A stretch of DNA of 43,249 nt from Lachnospiraceae bacterium (GCA_017622795.1 JAGAQI010000070.1:1-43249), one strand, 5' to 3'. Positions 16,079 through 25,711 are shown, numbered from the stretch's first letter. Made by a program: numbers and translations. The notes: generated by a model from the sequence alone, not told the origin.

Positions 16079-16396
16079 ATGGTATTTAATACAGGAGCAG
16101 CGCTTCTGGATGCCATTGTCCTGGCGGCGGTACAAAAAGAACCGGACGGCACATATGGGTACAAAATAACCCAGGAGGCGAGAGGCGTTTTGGAACTGTC
16201 GGAATCCACACTGTATCCGGTGTTGCGCAGGCTACAGAAGGATGAGTGTCTGGAAACCTATGACATGGAATTTGGAGGCAGAAATCGAAGATATTACAAA
16301 ATCACGGAAAAGGGAAGAAAACAGCTGATGTTATACTGTCAGGAGTGGAGGAACTATTCCGGAAAAATCACAAGGCTGTTTGAGGAGGTAATGTAA
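16079..16396 (+). CDS. PadR-family transcriptional regulator
   Basis: A 105-aa winged-helix regulator with the PadR hallmarks GYKITQ, STLYPVLRRLQ and RRYYKITEKGR. It has a short C-terminal helix for dimerisation and lacks the long effector domain of larger PadR proteins, as usual for members paired with DUF1700 genes. The AGGAGG ribosome site is optimal. It overlaps nothing but abuts the next gene, whose GTG start directly follows its stop. A palindrome on the promoter suggests it represses its own operon. Confidence 0.95.
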   Translation: MVFNTGAALLDAIVLAAVQKEPDGTYGYKITQEARGVLELSESTLYPVLRRLQKDECLETYDMEFGGRNRRYYKITEKGRKQLMLYCQEWRNYSGKITRLFEEVM

Positions 16397-17101
16397 GTGT
16401 CCAGAAAAGAATTTATGGAAGAACTTCAGGTATTACTTGGAGAGCTCCCAAAAGAGGAGAGAGAAGAAGCGATTCGTTATTACGAGTCATATTTTGAAGA
16501 AGCGGGTGCAGATCAGGAACAGGTAGTATTAGAAGAGCTTGGTTCCGCCGGAAGAATTGCAGCCCAGATATTACGTGATTACCGCATGGAAAACGGTGGA
16601 GGTGTTTACACCGAACAGGGATACCGGGACGCGGAAAGTGAAAAACAGACACCGGTGCGTTATAAAGAGGAAAATCAGGCAAACGGTGCAACCGGTTCAG
16701 GGGTAACTATTACAAAGAAGGGATTAAGCGGAGGCTCCTTAGTAGTGGCTATTTTGATTGCAATTCTGACCTTCCCAATCTGGATTTCTGTTTTAGCGAC
16801 CGCCTTTGGTCTTCTGATGGGATTGTTTGGTGCAAGTATCGGTATTACCGTAGGTTTTGGTGTTGGCGGTATCGGTTGCATCATCGGTGGTGTGGCTGCT
16901 TTTGCGGTTGGTGTTTTTAAAACCCTTACCGTTCCGGTAGTCGGAGCTGGTTTAATTGCTATGGGACTTTTGGCGTTCGGCGCCGGTTGCTTAATGATTG
17001 CAGTTGTTGGCGGTATTATAAAACTTGCTATTTGGGTTATGAAAGGATTAATTAACCTGCTTGGCAGAATATTCCACGGAAAAAAGGAGGCAAGAGCATG
17101 A
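16397..17101 (+). CDS. DUF1700-family membrane protein
   Basis: A 234-aa protein whose first 70 residues match DUF1700 (FMEELQVLLGELPKEEREEA, then YESYFEEAG), a cytoplasmic domain nearly always encoded beside a PadR regulator. Residues about 112-215 form several Gly-rich membrane helices. The GTG start follows the PadR stop with no gap, and GAGGAGG lies upstream within that gene. The family is linked to envelope stress and to the membrane-bound partner next to it, but no precise activity is known. Confidence 0.92.
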   Translation: MSRKEFMEELQVLLGELPKEEREEAIRYYESYFEEAGADQEQVVLEELGSAGRIAAQILRDYRMENGGGVYTEQGYRDAESEKQTPVRYKEENQANGATGSGVTITKKGLSGGSLVVAILIAILTFPIWISVLATAFGLLMGLFGASIGITVGFGVGGIGCIIGGVAAFAVGVFKTLTVPVVGAGLIAMGLLAFGAGCLMIAVVGGIIKLAIWVMKGLINLLGRIFHGKKEARA

Positions 17102-18027
17102 AAAAGTTTTGGAAAGCAACACTGATTCCCGGAGTTATTTGTATTTTAGCGGGTTTAGTATTATCTGCGATTCTGACCTTCGGCTTTCATGAGGAATTGT
17201 TGGAGCATGCAGATGAATTCAGTATCAATGAAGATAATTTTTTTGAGTATTTTGACAATGACAGATTCGCAAGCGTAACAAGATCCGGAACCCGTTATGA
17301 TAAGTCTGAAACAAAGGAATCTTATCATTTTACTGCGGAACAGGGAGAAACCATTACCGGAATCAATTTTGAAATTGCAGTAGGTGAAGTGGACATAAGA
17401 ACCGGTGACACTATGGAGGTTGTAGTAACGGATATGTTTGAAAATGCCATTTCTTCCTATGTGGAGGATGGCGTGTGGTACATTACCGATAGTCTTATTG
17501 GCAGCGGAAGTGTACATTCAGAGTATTCACCGGAGATAACCATTACGATGCCGGAGAATCTTGCCTTGGAAGATATGACCATTTATCTTGCTGCCGGTTT
17601 GATGAATGCAGAAAATCTTGTGGCAAAGGATATGCAGCTGGAAGTGGATGCAGGTAGTTTAAAAGTATTTTATCTGATGGCTGATAATTCCCTGAAAATA
17701 AAAAATGGTGTCGGTGAAGTAAAGATATATGATGCAAAAGTAAACAATCTTACAATAGAAGAAGGTATTGGTGCCATTGATGTTACAGGAGTAGTGACCG
17801 GACACAATATGATTAAAGGCGGCATCGGTGAAGTAAAACTGACCTTAGCAGACCGTAGCCGGGTGGATTTTAATTACAAGGTTACCTGTGGTATTGGTGA
17901 AGCAGAAATCGGAAATATGAGGTTTAACGGTAATACGGAAAACTTCAGCTATGACCGGGGAAAAGCAGATTATTTTGAACTGGATTGCGGTATCGGTCAT
18001 ATCGAAATTGATGTAAACGGAAATTAG
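17098..18027 (+). CDS. DUF4097-family beta-strand repeat protein, membrane-anchored
   Basis: A 309-aa protein with one N-terminal membrane helix (about residues 8-28) and a large extracytoplasmic beta-solenoid-like domain of repeated short strands (ITGINFEIAVGEVDI, IKNGVGEVKIYD, IKGGIGEVKLTL, LDCGIGHIEI). This is the DUF4097/adhesin-like repeat seen with PadR and DUF1700 genes. The ATG overlaps the previous stop (ATGA), showing coupling. It probably senses or shields the cell surface, but the function is not established. Confidence 0.92.
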   Translation: MKKFWKATLIPGVICILAGLVLSAILTFGFHEELLEHADEFSINEDNFFEYFDNDRFASVTRSGTRYDKSETKESYHFTAEQGETITGINFEIAVGEVDIRTGDTMEVVVTDMFENAISSYVEDGVWYITDSLIGSGSVHSEYSPEITITMPENLALEDMTIYLAAGLMNAENLVAKDMQLEVDAGSLKVFYLMADNSLKIKNGVGEVKIYDAKVNNLTIEEGIGAIDVTGVVTGHNMIKGGIGEVKLTLADRSRVDFNYKVTCGIGEAEIGNMRFNGNTENFSYDRGKADYFELDCGIGHIEIDVNGN

Positions 18028-18166
18028 TAAATGGTTAGAATGTTTGAAGTAAATTAGAAATGGACCGGAGCGGTTGCATTTTTAAATAAATCAGTGTAAA
18101 CTGGTATCAAACAAAGAAAACCAATCTTTGATAACAAAACGAAAAAAGACCAGGAGGTTATGAATT

Positions 18167-18346
18167 ATGAAAAAGTTACACAAATGTCAGACAGATAAAA
18201 AGCTTTGCGGAGTATGCAGCGGTATTGCAGAATATTTCAACATTGATCCAACATTAGTACGTTTGTTATGGATTTTATTCAGCCTAGCAGGTGGTGCGGG
18301 CCTTCTTTGCTACATTATTGCAGCAATCATTATGCCGGAAGCATAA
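18167..18346 (+). CDS. PspC-domain protein (59 aa)
   Basis: A small membrane protein made only of a PspC domain: KKLCGVCSGIAEYFNID, then TLVRLLWILF and a hydrophobic helix ending in IIMPEA. PspC proteins belong to phage-shock/envelope stress systems. AGGAGG lies ten bases before the ATG. The gene lies 139 bases after the DUF4097 gene and probably belongs functionally to the same membrane-stress group, possibly with its own promoter in the gap. Confidence 0.92.
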   Translation: MKKLHKCQTDKKLCGVCSGIAEYFNIDPTLVRLLWILFSLAGGAGLLCYIIAAIIMPEA

Positions 18347-18422
18347 CGGCTATTTTTGAAGAGAAGATAATGTGGCGCTCTTATCACCGCGTCATATACT
18401 TTGCTTTTTTATAGTGTAAACT

Positions 18423-18505
18423 AATCCGGGTTTTCCAATATCACTTGCCTGACCGTCAGCGATGAGCGGGTCGGGAAAGTGATATTGGAAAACCCGGATT
18501 TTTAA
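18423..18505 (+). terminator. Very long perfect hairpin before argS
   Basis: Two perfectly complementary 24-base arms (18423-18446 and 18477-18500) enclose a 30-base loop that itself has partial pairing (CCTGACC with GGGTCGG, with mismatches); TTTTTAAG follows. It can act as a terminator for the PspC transcript in the plus direction. The stem is far longer than normal terminators, so it could also be a small palindromic repeat element or a stable RNA. Confidence 0.7.
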
Positions 18506-18522
18506 GTAGAAAAAAGCAAAAA

Positions 18523-18551
18523 TTGAGTTGTTTTTTCTACGCGTGTATGAT
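18523..18551 (+). promoter_or_regulatory. Putative argS promoter
   Basis: TTGAGT (18523-18528) and TATGAT (18546-18551) are 17 bases apart, 64 bases upstream of the argS start. No T-box features are visible between promoter and gene. Confidence 0.65.
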
Positions 18552-18614
18552 AACATAAAATATGTATGAGGATTAAAACAAGATATAACATTTTTAGAAA
18601 AACGGAGGAATGTC

Positions 18615-20402
18615 ATGAGAACTTTTATTGACATCATTAGTGAAGATTTAAAGCAGGCTTTTGCTGCTTGCGGATATGCGGAGAAATATGGTCAGGCAAC
18701 GGTATCCAACCGTCCGGATTTATGCCAGTACCAGTGTAACGGTGCCATGGCTGCCGCAAAGGAATATAAGAAAGCGCCAATTATGATTGCCCAGGAGGTT
18801 GTGGCTGCGCTTGACAAAAAGAAGTTTGCCGAAGTGACCGCCATTGCACCGGGATTCATTAACATAAAGGTTTGCCCGTATTATCTTACATTGTACCTGC
18901 AGGACATGATAACAGCGGAAAAGTACGGTTATGAGGAGCAGGGCAAGGGTCAGAAGATTATCGTAGACTACGGCGGACCAAACGTGGCAAAGCCATTGCA
19001 TATCGGTCATCTGCGTTCTGCGGTTATCGGTGAAAGTATCAAACGTATTTGTAAGTTTGCAGGTGCAGACGCCATCGGTGACGTGCATCTTGGCGACTGG
19101 GGCTTACAGATGGGTCTCATTATCGAAGAGTTGAAGGTACGTCAGCCGGAGCTTTGCTACTTTGACGAAAGCTACACCGGAGAATATCCGGTAGAAGCTC
19201 CGTTTACCATCAGCGAGCTGGAAGAAATTTATCCGGCGGCAAGTGCCAAATCAAAGGTGGATGAAGAATTTAAGGCAAAGGCTCATGAGGCAACTGCAAA
19301 GCTTCAGTCCGGTTATGCACCTTACATTGCAGTTTGGAAGCATATTTTAGCGGTTTCCGTGGCTGACTTAAAGAAGAACTACGAAAACTTAAATGTAGAT
19401 TTTGAATACTGGCTCGGTGAAAGCGATGCACAGCCGTATATTCCTGCTATGTTAGAGGAAATGGTGGCAAAGGGCTATGCAAGAGAAAGCATGGGCGCCC
19501 TGGTTGTGGATATTGCAGAAGAAACTGACACTAAGGAACTTCCTCCGTGTATCGTAAGAAAGTCCGACGGTGCTGCAATTTACGAAACTACCGACCTGGC
19601 AACCATTATCCAGAGAGAAAAGGACTTCAATCCGGACCGTTACCTCTACGTAGTAGACAAGCGCCAGGATTTACATTTTGTTCAGGTGTTCCGTGCCGCA
19701 AAGAAGTGCGGTTTGTTACCGGCAGAAAAGGAATTGTTATTCCTTGGTTTCGGTACCGTAAACGGTAAGGACGGTAAGCCGTTTAAGACCCGCGACGGCG
19801 GAGTTATGCGTCTGGAAAACTTAATTGCAGGCGTAAATGAAGAAGTATTCGACAAGGTGATGTCCGGCCGTGAAATGCCGGAAGAGGAAGCACGTGCCAT
19901 TGCCAAAACCGTTGGTCTGGCTGCTCTTAAGTATGCAGATTTATCCAATCAGATTGCAAAGGACTATATTTTCGATATCGACCGTTTCACTTCCTTCGAA
20001 GGAAACACAGGTCCGTATATTCTTTACACCATGGTCCGTATTAAGTCCATTCTGGCAAAATACGCAGAAACCGTGGGCGCGGCAGACGGCGGTATTGCCC
20101 ATCCATACGGTGGGGAGGCAGAAACCAGAACTTATGGTGATGCAGAAATCGACTTAATGTTAACTGCAGCAAAATTTAATGATGTGGTAGCCAAAACCTA
20201 TGATGAGCTGGCACCACACAAGCTTTGCCAGTACATTTATGAAATGGCAAACGCATTTAACAGTTTCTATCACGGAAACAAGATTATGAGCGAAGAAGAC
20301 AAGAAGAAGCAGGGCGAGTGGATTGCACTGATTACGTTGGTGTTAAAGCTTTTAGAAACCTGTATTGATCTTCTTGGATTTGAAGCGCCGGAACGTATGT
20401 AA
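18615..20402 (+). CDS. argS: Arginyl-tRNA synthetase
   Basis: A 595-aa class I aminoacyl-tRNA synthetase that charges tRNA-Arg. The N-terminal Add1-like domain is followed by the HIGH signature in AKPLHIGHLRSAVIGE (about residues 125-140), a nucleotide-binding core with the conserved LGDWG, and a C-terminal DALR anticodon-binding domain ending near the expected length. As usual for many ArgS proteins, no canonical KMSKS is obvious. ACGGAGGAA precedes the ATG. A AAA+ ATPase gene follows after 27 bases. Confidence 0.98.
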   Translation: MRTFIDIISEDLKQAFAACGYAEKYGQATVSNRPDLCQYQCNGAMAAAKEYKKAPIMIAQEVVAALDKKKFAEVTAIAPGFINIKVCPYYLTLYLQDMITAEKYGYEEQGKGQKIIVDYGGPNVAKPLHIGHLRSAVIGESIKRICKFAGADAIGDVHLGDWGLQMGLIIEELKVRQPELCYFDESYTGEYPVEAPFTISELEEIYPAASAKSKVDEEFKAKAHEATAKLQSGYAPYIAVWKHILAVSVADLKKNYENLNVDFEYWLGESDAQPYIPAMLEEMVAKGYARESMGALVVDIAEETDTKELPPCIVRKSDGAAIYETTDLATIIQREKDFNPDRYLYVVDKRQDLHFVQVFRAAKKCGLLPAEKELLFLGFGTVNGKDGKPFKTRDGGVMRLENLIAGVNEEVFDKVMSGREMPEEEARAIAKTVGLAALKYADLSNQIAKDYIFDIDRFTSFEGNTGPYILYTMVRIKSILAKYAETVGAADGGIAHPYGGEAETRTYGDAEIDLMLTAAKFNDVVAKTYDELAPHKLCQYIYEMANAFNSFYHGNKIMSEEDKKKQGEWIALITLVLKLLETCIDLLGFEAPERM

Positions 20403-20429
20403 GTATTAAAGTTGGAGGAGCAGCAAAAC

Positions 20430-21818
20430 ATGTTTGTTGGACGCGCACAAGAGTTAAAACAATTAGAAGAAGCATATCGTCAGGAACGGAATGCGGCAGT
20501 TGTTTTATATGGACGGTATGGCATCGGAAAAACAGAATTGGCTGCTCTTTTTGCAAAGGATAAGCCGACTTTTGTTTATCTGGCAAGAGAGCTTTCTGAG
20601 CAGGAGCAGCGTTACTGCTTTGCAAAGGAATTGGAAATTCCGACGGAAGACATAGCCCCTGATTTCTATGACAGTTTAAAACTGGCGGTGGCAAACCGGG
20701 AAGATAAGTCGAAAAAGGCATTGATTATCATTGATGAGTTTCATTTTATGGTAAAGACAAGCGATGCTTTTAAAGTGGCATTCTTAAAAATACTGATGGA
20801 AGAACAGTGTATGTTTTTGTTTTTAAGTTCTTCCGTTAACTGGGTAGAACATTCTATGGTAGAGGACTTCGGTCCTGCGGCAAGGGCATTATACGCTACC
20901 ATAAAATTAAAAGAATTTTCTTTCCTGGAACTGGTAAAGCGTTTTTCGGAGATGTCGGTAGAAAAAACAATTTATGCTAATGCAGTTCTTGGCGGCGTGC
21001 CGGAATATTTAAACTATTGGAACGAAAAAAGCAGTGTGAAAGAAAATATTCTGCGTATTTTTTTAAGAAAAGAGGCACCGTTATTGTATGGGGCAGAAAT
21101 TTTCTTAAAAAAGGAATTGCGCGAGCTGGGGGCTTATAATGCTATTCTTGCGGCTATGGCTGCGGGAAAAAACAAATTGAACGATATCTACGCCCGCACC
21201 GGTTTTTCCAGAGCAAAAATCAGTGTTTATATTAAAAATTTGATTGAACTGGATGTGGTGGAAAAGGTATTTTCCTTTGATGCTTCCGAGAGTGCAAACT
21301 TAGTGCATGCAAACGTACAAAAAGGGTTGTACCGGATTAAAGATAACTATTTAAGATTCTGGTACCGGTATGTATTTCCGAATCTTTCTGCTATTTTGAT
21401 GGGACAGGGAGAATCGGTGTATGAAAAAGAAATTGCCAAAGATTTTGCTGCTTATATGCAGGAAAGTTTCGCCAACGTCTGCGGAGAATATTTAAAATTG
21501 ATGAATCAGTACGGACGCCTGGCTGCCCGGTATGACAATTGGGGAACCTGGTATGGAAAATCCGGACTGATCGATGTAGTGGCAGGCACCGGTGAACGAA
21601 CAATTATGGCAGGATTTTGCCGTTTTGACAGCAGGATGATGACACTAAAAGATTTCTCGAAGTATAAGGAATTATTGGAATTGGCGATGTTAGAACCACA
21701 GGAGTTATATTTGTTCTCAAAAGCCGGTTTTACGGAAGAACTTCGGGAGAGAGCAGAAGCAGGTAGTAAAGACCTGGAAAACTGTAAAATTATTTTAGTT
21801 GGACTGGAAGATTTGTAA
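20430..21818 (+). CDS. AAA+ ATPase, archaeal-ATPase/DUF234 type
   Basis: A 462-aa protein with an N-terminal P-loop (GRYGIGKTE, about residues 31-39), Walker [10 protein letters not shown] (about 97-105), a winged-helix-like segment at about 245-290 ([21 protein letters not shown]), and a C-terminal DUF234-like region. Such ATPases are common in Clostridia and archaea, often of unknown role and sometimes linked to mobile or toxin-like loci. The ATG at 20430 has GGAGGAG upstream; a TTG 18 bases earlier overlaps that site. It lies 20 bases before a second ATPase gene. Confidence 0.88.
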   Translation: MFVGRAQELKQLEEAYRQERNAAVVLYGRYGIGKTELAALFAKDKPTFVYLARELSEQEQRYCFAKELEIPTEDIAPDFYDSLKLAVANREDKSKKALIIIDEFHFMVKTSDAFKVAFLKILMEEQCMFLFLSSSVNWVEHSMVEDFGPAARALYATIKLKEFSFLELVKRFSEMSVEKTIYANAVLGGVPEYLNYWNEKSSVKENILRIFLRKEAPLLYGAEIFLKKELRELGAYNAILAAMAAGKNKLNDIYARTGFSRAKISVYIKNLIELDVVEKVFSFDASESANLVHANVQKGLYRIKDNYLRFWYRYVFPNLSAILMGQGESVYEKEIAKDFAAYMQESFANVCGEYLKLMNQYGRLAARYDNWGTWYGKSGLIDVVAGTGERTIMAGFCRFDSRMMTLKDFSKYKELLELAMLEPQELYLFSKAGFTEELRERAEAGSKDLENCKIILVGLEDL

Positions 21819-21838
21819 TTACAGAAAAGAGGAGATAC

Positions 21839-23143
21839 ATGTACCGTTATTTATCAAAACTGGTCATTTACCGGACAATAGAAAAAGACAGTATCTTGTT
21901 TGAACTTGCCGATATCCTGGAGCAATGGGAAAAGAAGAAGGCTGAAAAAGAAGAGATAGTAAACCACTTGTATCATCAGATAAACCGCTTACTGGAAGTG
22001 GCAACAAAATATGGATTTGACGGAAATCTCTGGCAAAATTATCTGGCATATCTGATAGCTATGACAGAAACTCCGTTTGGATTTGTTTGTGAAAAAAGAG
22101 GAGCAGCCGAAGGCAGTGTAAATACCTTTGCAAAAGCAGATTTTGAGATATTCCGCCTGTTGTTTCATTATGATTTTTCCGCACTGGAGCAGGAATTGGA
22201 AATTGATTGTTTTTCTGTCATAACAAATTACTGTGCGGTGGATAAGTCTGAAAAGTATTACAACAAGAGTGTCAGCGATAAGGTGAAGGAATTAAGCCAA
22301 AAAATTGCTGCAGCCGCAGATAAAGAAGAAATATTTACAGTGGTAACAGGCTTTTATAAAGACTATGGTGTTGGTTTGTTTGGCTTAAATAAAGCGTTCC
22401 GCTTGCAGGAAATAAACAGTGAGCAGGTGCTGGTACCAATTACCAACACAGAAGAAGTACACCTTTCCGACCTGATCGGATACGAAATCCAGAAGGAAAA
22501 GCTGGTAGAAAACACCAAGGCCTTTGTGGAAGGCAGAAAAGCAAATAATGTGCTTTTGTACGGTGATGCCGGTACGGGTAAATCCACCAGCGTAAAAGCC
22601 ATTTTAAACGAGTATTATAAAGACGGTCTTCGTATGATAGAAATCTACAAGCATCAGTTCTCCGAACTGGCAGGGTTAATTTCAAAAATCAAGAACCGGA
22701 ATTACAAATTTATTATTTACATGGATGATTTGTCTTTTGAAGAGTTTGAGATTGAGTATAAGTACTTAAAGGCAGTCATTGAAGGTGGCTTGGAAATCAA
22801 ACCGGATAATGTATTAATCTATGCTACCTCCAACCGCAGGCATTTAATCAGGGAAACCTGGTCTGACCGCTCCGATGTGTCCAAGGATGAGTTACACCGC
22901 TCCGATACGATGCAGGAAAAATTATCCCTGGTGGCACGATTTGGTATCAGTATCGGATTCTTATCGCCAAATCAAAAAGAATTTTTCGGAATTGTCAAGG
23001 GGCTTGCGGCAAAATATCCGGAGATTACATTAACTGAGGAAGAATTACTGCAAAAGGCCAATGCATGGGAGATTTCCCACGGTGGGAAATCAGGAAGAAC
23101 GGCCCAGCAGTTTATCACATACCTGTTAAGTAAACAGGAATAG
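21839..23143 (+). CDS. DUF815-family AAA+ ATPase
   Basis: A 434-aa ATPase. The N-terminal half is helical; the second half has a P-loop ([12 protein letters not shown], about residues 240-251), Walker [13 protein letters not shown], and sensor residues in [10 protein letters not shown]. These features match DUF815, a conserved ATPase family of Firmicutes and Proteobacteria without a settled function. AGAGGAG precedes the start. It probably shares a transcript with the ATPase before and the SH3b protein after it (18-base gap). Confidence 0.9.
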   Translation: MYRYLSKLVIYRTIEKDSILFELADILEQWEKKKAEKEEIVNHLYHQINRLLEVATKYGFDGNLWQNYLAYLIAMTETPFGFVCEKRGAAEGSVNTFAKADFEIFRLLFHYDFSALEQELEIDCFSVITNYCAVDKSEKYYNKSVSDKVKELSQKIAAAADKEEIFTVVTGFYKDYGVGLFGLNKAFRLQEINSEQVLVPITNTEEVHLSDLIGYEIQKEKLVENTKAFVEGRKANNVLLYGDAGTGKSTSVKAILNEYYKDGLRMIEIYKHQFSELAGLISKIKNRNYKFIIYMDDLSFEEFEIEYKYLKAVIEGGLEIKPDNVLIYATSNRRHLIRETWSDRSDVSKDELHRSDTMQEKLSLVARFGISIGFLSPNQKEFFGIVKGLAAKYPEITLTEEELLQKANAWEISHGGKSGRTAQQFITYLLSKQE

Positions 23144-23161
23144 TAAAGGAGGATACGGTAT

Positions 23162-24271
23162 ATGATGAGAAAAATGCGCGAATGGCTTGCCGTTCTTGGA
23201 ATCGGTGTATGTCTGCTTGCGGTAACTGCTCCGACAGTGAAAGTGTATGCGGTGACCGAGCCTACGTATGAATCAACAGAAGCTACTTTTCAGGCAGATG
23301 CTTATGTTGGGGAAGTAAATACGGATGAATTAAATGTACGTACCGGATTTGGTGCGAATTTTGATCAGGTAAAGGTGAACGGTAAATCTGTTATTTTAAA
23401 TAAGGGAGATAAGGTTGCCGTTATGTCTAAGGGCAAATCCTCCAGTGGATATGAGTGGTATGAAATCCGTTGGGTAGAAGATGGTATGGAATATCATGGT
23501 TATGTCCGCGGAAAGTATGTAACTCTTTCCGAAACAAAAGCCCTTCCGATTGCAACACCGACACCGGAACCAACACCGACACCGGAACCAACACCGACAC
23601 CGGAACCAACACCGACACCGATTGCAACACCGACTCCAATGGTAACACCGACACCGGTTCCGGAACCGAAAGAAGAGGGAGGGTTCTCCATTCTGAAAGG
23701 AATCGGTATAGTAATTCTTTTGTTGGTGATTGCAGCAGGTGTATATTTGTTTATCCTGTATAAAAAGCGGGAAGCAGCCGGTGCAGAAACATCCGAAAAG
23801 ATTGACAGCTTAAAGAACATCCAGCTGAAGAAAGGTCCGGAGGATGCAAACGGTAATCCAATCAGTGTGATGAAGCGCAGACAGGAAGTAACTGAGGATA
23901 TCAGAGACACATCTGCAATACGTCCGCAGTCCAGGGGCTATGAGTCTGATGCTGCTATTCTTGCAAGAAAAGAGCATGCCCGCATGATGAATGAAGAAAT
24001 TATGGAAAAGTCCCGTTTCTATGATCCGAATGAAGAAAAGAAAAAAGAGGATGAATTGAAACAGCTTTCCGAAAGCTTAAAGGAAAAGGAATTACTCCGT
24101 GAAGAAATCGAAAACTTAAGCCCGGGTGATTTAGTATATCATGAGTATTTCGGTAAGGGTGTAGTTTTTGATAACTCTGATGTTAAGAGAATTGAAATCC
24201 GCTTTGGAACCGATGTGCGTTTTGTAGATAAGGGCGCTTGTGTGGCAAAGAAGCTGATGAGAAAAGTGTGA
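23162..24271 (+). CDS. Secreted-face SH3b protein with membrane span and UvrD-tudor-like tail
   Basis: A 369-aa protein with a signal-peptide-like N-terminus (about residues 6-31), an SH3b domain (about 47-123: ELNVRTGFGANF, then KGDKVAV and GYVRGKYVTL), a Pro-Thr-Glu repeat linker (about 130-168), and a second membrane helix (about 178-199). The cytoplasmic part has a charged coiled coil, then a C-terminal GDLVYHEYFGKGVVFD domain that resembles the tudor-like tail of UvrD/PcrA helicases. SH3b domains bind peptidoglycan. The pairing of a wall-facing SH3b with an inside tudor-like fold is unusual. AAAGGAGG precedes the start; a second ATG follows at once. Confidence 0.82.
   Translation: MMRKMREWLAVLGIGVCLLAVTAPTVKVYAVTEPTYESTEATFQADAYVGEVNTDELNVRTGFGANFDQVKVNGKSVILNKGDKVAVMSKGKSSSGYEWYEIRWVEDGMEYHGYVRGKYVTLSETKALPIATPTPEPTPTPEPTPTPEPTPTPIATPTPMVTPTPVPEPKEEGGFSILKGIGIVILLLVIAAGVYLFILYKKREAAGAETSEKIDSLKNIQLKKGPEDANGNPISVMKRRQEVTEDIRDTSAIRPQSRGYESDAAILARKEHARMMNEEIMEKSRFYDPNEEKKKEDELKQLSESLKEKELLREEIENLSPGDLVYHEYFGKGVVFDNSDVKRIEIRFGTDVRFVDKGACVAKKLMRKV
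23553..23655 (+). repeat. 18-base tandem repeat encoding TPEPTP
   Basis: Copies of the unit CAACACCGACACCGGAAC, with partial copies at each end, encode the Pro-Thr-Glu spacer between the SH3b domain and the membrane helix. Such tracts change length easily by slippage. Confidence 0.85.
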
Positions 24272-24285
24272 TTAAAATAATAAAT

Positions 24286-24315
24286 AAAAAGCTCCGGGTT
24301 ATACCGGAGCTTTTT
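24286..24315. terminator. Bidirectional terminator between SH3b gene and argH
   Basis: A perfect 12-bp stem (24286-24297 with 24304-24315), A-rich on one side and T-rich on the other, lies between convergent genes and can serve both. Confidence 0.92.
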
Positions 24316-24320
24316 ATTGC

Positions 24321-25694
24321 TTAATTATTCAAATAATCTTTGTATACGGCAAGAACCTCCTGCATGGCAGCAAGCCCCGGAGCACCGATGGTGTTTCTGC
24401 GTTCTACACAGGTCTGCATGCGGATGGCTTCGTAAATGTCTTCTTCAAAAACAGGAGAGATTTTCTTGTAATCTTCCAGCGGAAGTTCATCCAGAGAAAT
24501 ATCCTTTTCGATACAAAGTAGTACCAACTGGCCGATGATGCCGTGAGCATCGCGGAACGGTACCCCGTGATTTACCAGATAATCGGCAGCGTCGGTAGCG
24601 TTAGTGAAACCATTCTTTGCGCTGGCTTCCATAACGTCATTGTTGAACTTCATGGTGGCAATCATGCCGGTAAACAGGGCAAGACAACCTTTTACGGTAT
24701 CAATGGCGTCAAAGGTCATTTCCTTATCTTCCTGCATATCTTTGTTGTAAGCAAGAGGAATTCCCTTCATGGTAGTAAGAAGAGAAGTTAATGCACCGTA
24801 GACACGACCGGTTTTTCCACGAACAAGCTCTGCAATATCCGGATTCTTTTTCTGCGGCATAATGGAGCTTCCGGTGGAGTAGCTGTCGTCGATGTCAACA
24901 AAACGGTACTCATTGGAATTCCAAATAATGATTTCTTCACAAAAACGGCTTAAGTGCATCATACAGATGGAAAGGGCACTTAAGGTTTCCAGTAAATAGT
25001 CACGGTCGGAAACGGAGTCCATACTGTTTCTGGTTGGACCGTCAAAGGAAAGTAACTGCGCGGTATAAGTGCGGTCTAACGGATAAGTGGTTCCGGCTAA
25101 TGCACCGGCACCGAGAGGGCAGTAGTTCATGCGCTTACGAATGTCTTTTAAACGGTCGCGGTCACGAAGAAACATTTCAAAATAAGCACCGAAATGGTGA
25201 GCTAATGTTACCGGCTGGGCTTTTTGCAAATGGGTAAAGCCCGGCATATAAGTGGTAAGGTTTGCTTCCATGATGTTATAGATGGTTTTTAATAAGTCAT
25301 AGAGAAGCTTATCTAATTCATCGATTTCATCTCTGGTATAAAGGCGCATGTCAAGAGCAACCTGGTCGTTACGGCTGCGGCCTGTATGAAGCTTTTTGCC
25401 AACGGTACCGATTCGGTCGATTAAAACCGCTTCTACAAAGCTGTGGATATCTTCCTGTGCTTCATCAAATTCCAAAGCACCGGAGGTAATGTCTGCTTCA
25501 ATACCTTTTAATCCGGCAATGATGGAATCTCTTTCTTCGGTTGTTAAAATTCCCTGCTTGGCAAGCATGGTAACATGGGCAATGCTGCCGTTAATGTCCT
25601 GCTTGTAAAATTTCTGGTCAAAGGAGAGGGATGCATTAAAGTTATGTACGAGCTGGTTGGTTTCCTTGGTAAAGCGTCCGCCCCAAAGTTTCAT
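24321..25694 (-). CDS. argH: Argininosuccinate lyase
   Basis: A 457-aa enzyme of the fumarase/aspartase superfamily that cleaves argininosuccinate to arginine and fumarate, the last step of arginine synthesis. It begins KLWGGRF and carries the signature GSSIMPQKKNPD (about residues 277-288) with the catalytic serine, plus TGRSRNDQVALD (about 105-116). CGGAGG precedes the start. It lies 17 bases after a 65-aa gene. Its closeness to argS is notable, but the two are on opposite strands; argG is not in the window. Confidence 0.98.
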   Translation of the reverse strand: MKLWGGRFTKETNQLVHNFNASLSFDQKFYKQDINGSIAHVTMLAKQGILTTEERDSIIAGLKGIEADITSGALEFDEAQEDIHSFVEAVLIDRIGTVGKKLHTGRSRNDQVALDMRLYTRDEIDELDKLLYDLLKTIYNIMEANLTTYMPGFTHLQKAQPVTLAHHFGAYFEMFLRDRDRLKDIRKRMNYCPLGAGALAGTTYPLDRTYTAQLLSFDGPTRNSMDSVSDRDYLLETLSALSICMMHLSRFCEEIIIWNSNEYRFVDIDDSYSTGSSIMPQKKNPDIAELVRGKTGRVYGALTSLLTTMKGIPLAYNKDMQEDKEMTFDAIDTVKGCLALFTGMIATMKFNNDVMEASAKNGFTNATDAADYLVNHGVPFRDAHGIIGQLVLLCIEKDISLDELPLEDYKKISPVFEEDIYEAIRMQTCVERRNTIGAPGLAAMQEVLAVYKDYLNN

Positions 25695-25711
25695 GGTGTT
25701 GTACCTCCGTA

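Noticed and set aside
18350-18614. A T-box leader for argS
   Set aside because: The conserved T-box sequence and specifier-loop layout are absent; the region contains a long terminator-like hairpin and a separate promoter.
20430-23143. A defence system made of two ATPases
   Set aside because: No nuclease, toxin or sensor partner is adjacent, and the genes sit beside argS in ordinary chromosome; there is not enough to support the claim.
23553-23655. A CRISPR array
   Set aside because: The repeat is 18 bases, directly tandem without unique spacers, and codes in frame for a Pro-Thr-Glu linker.
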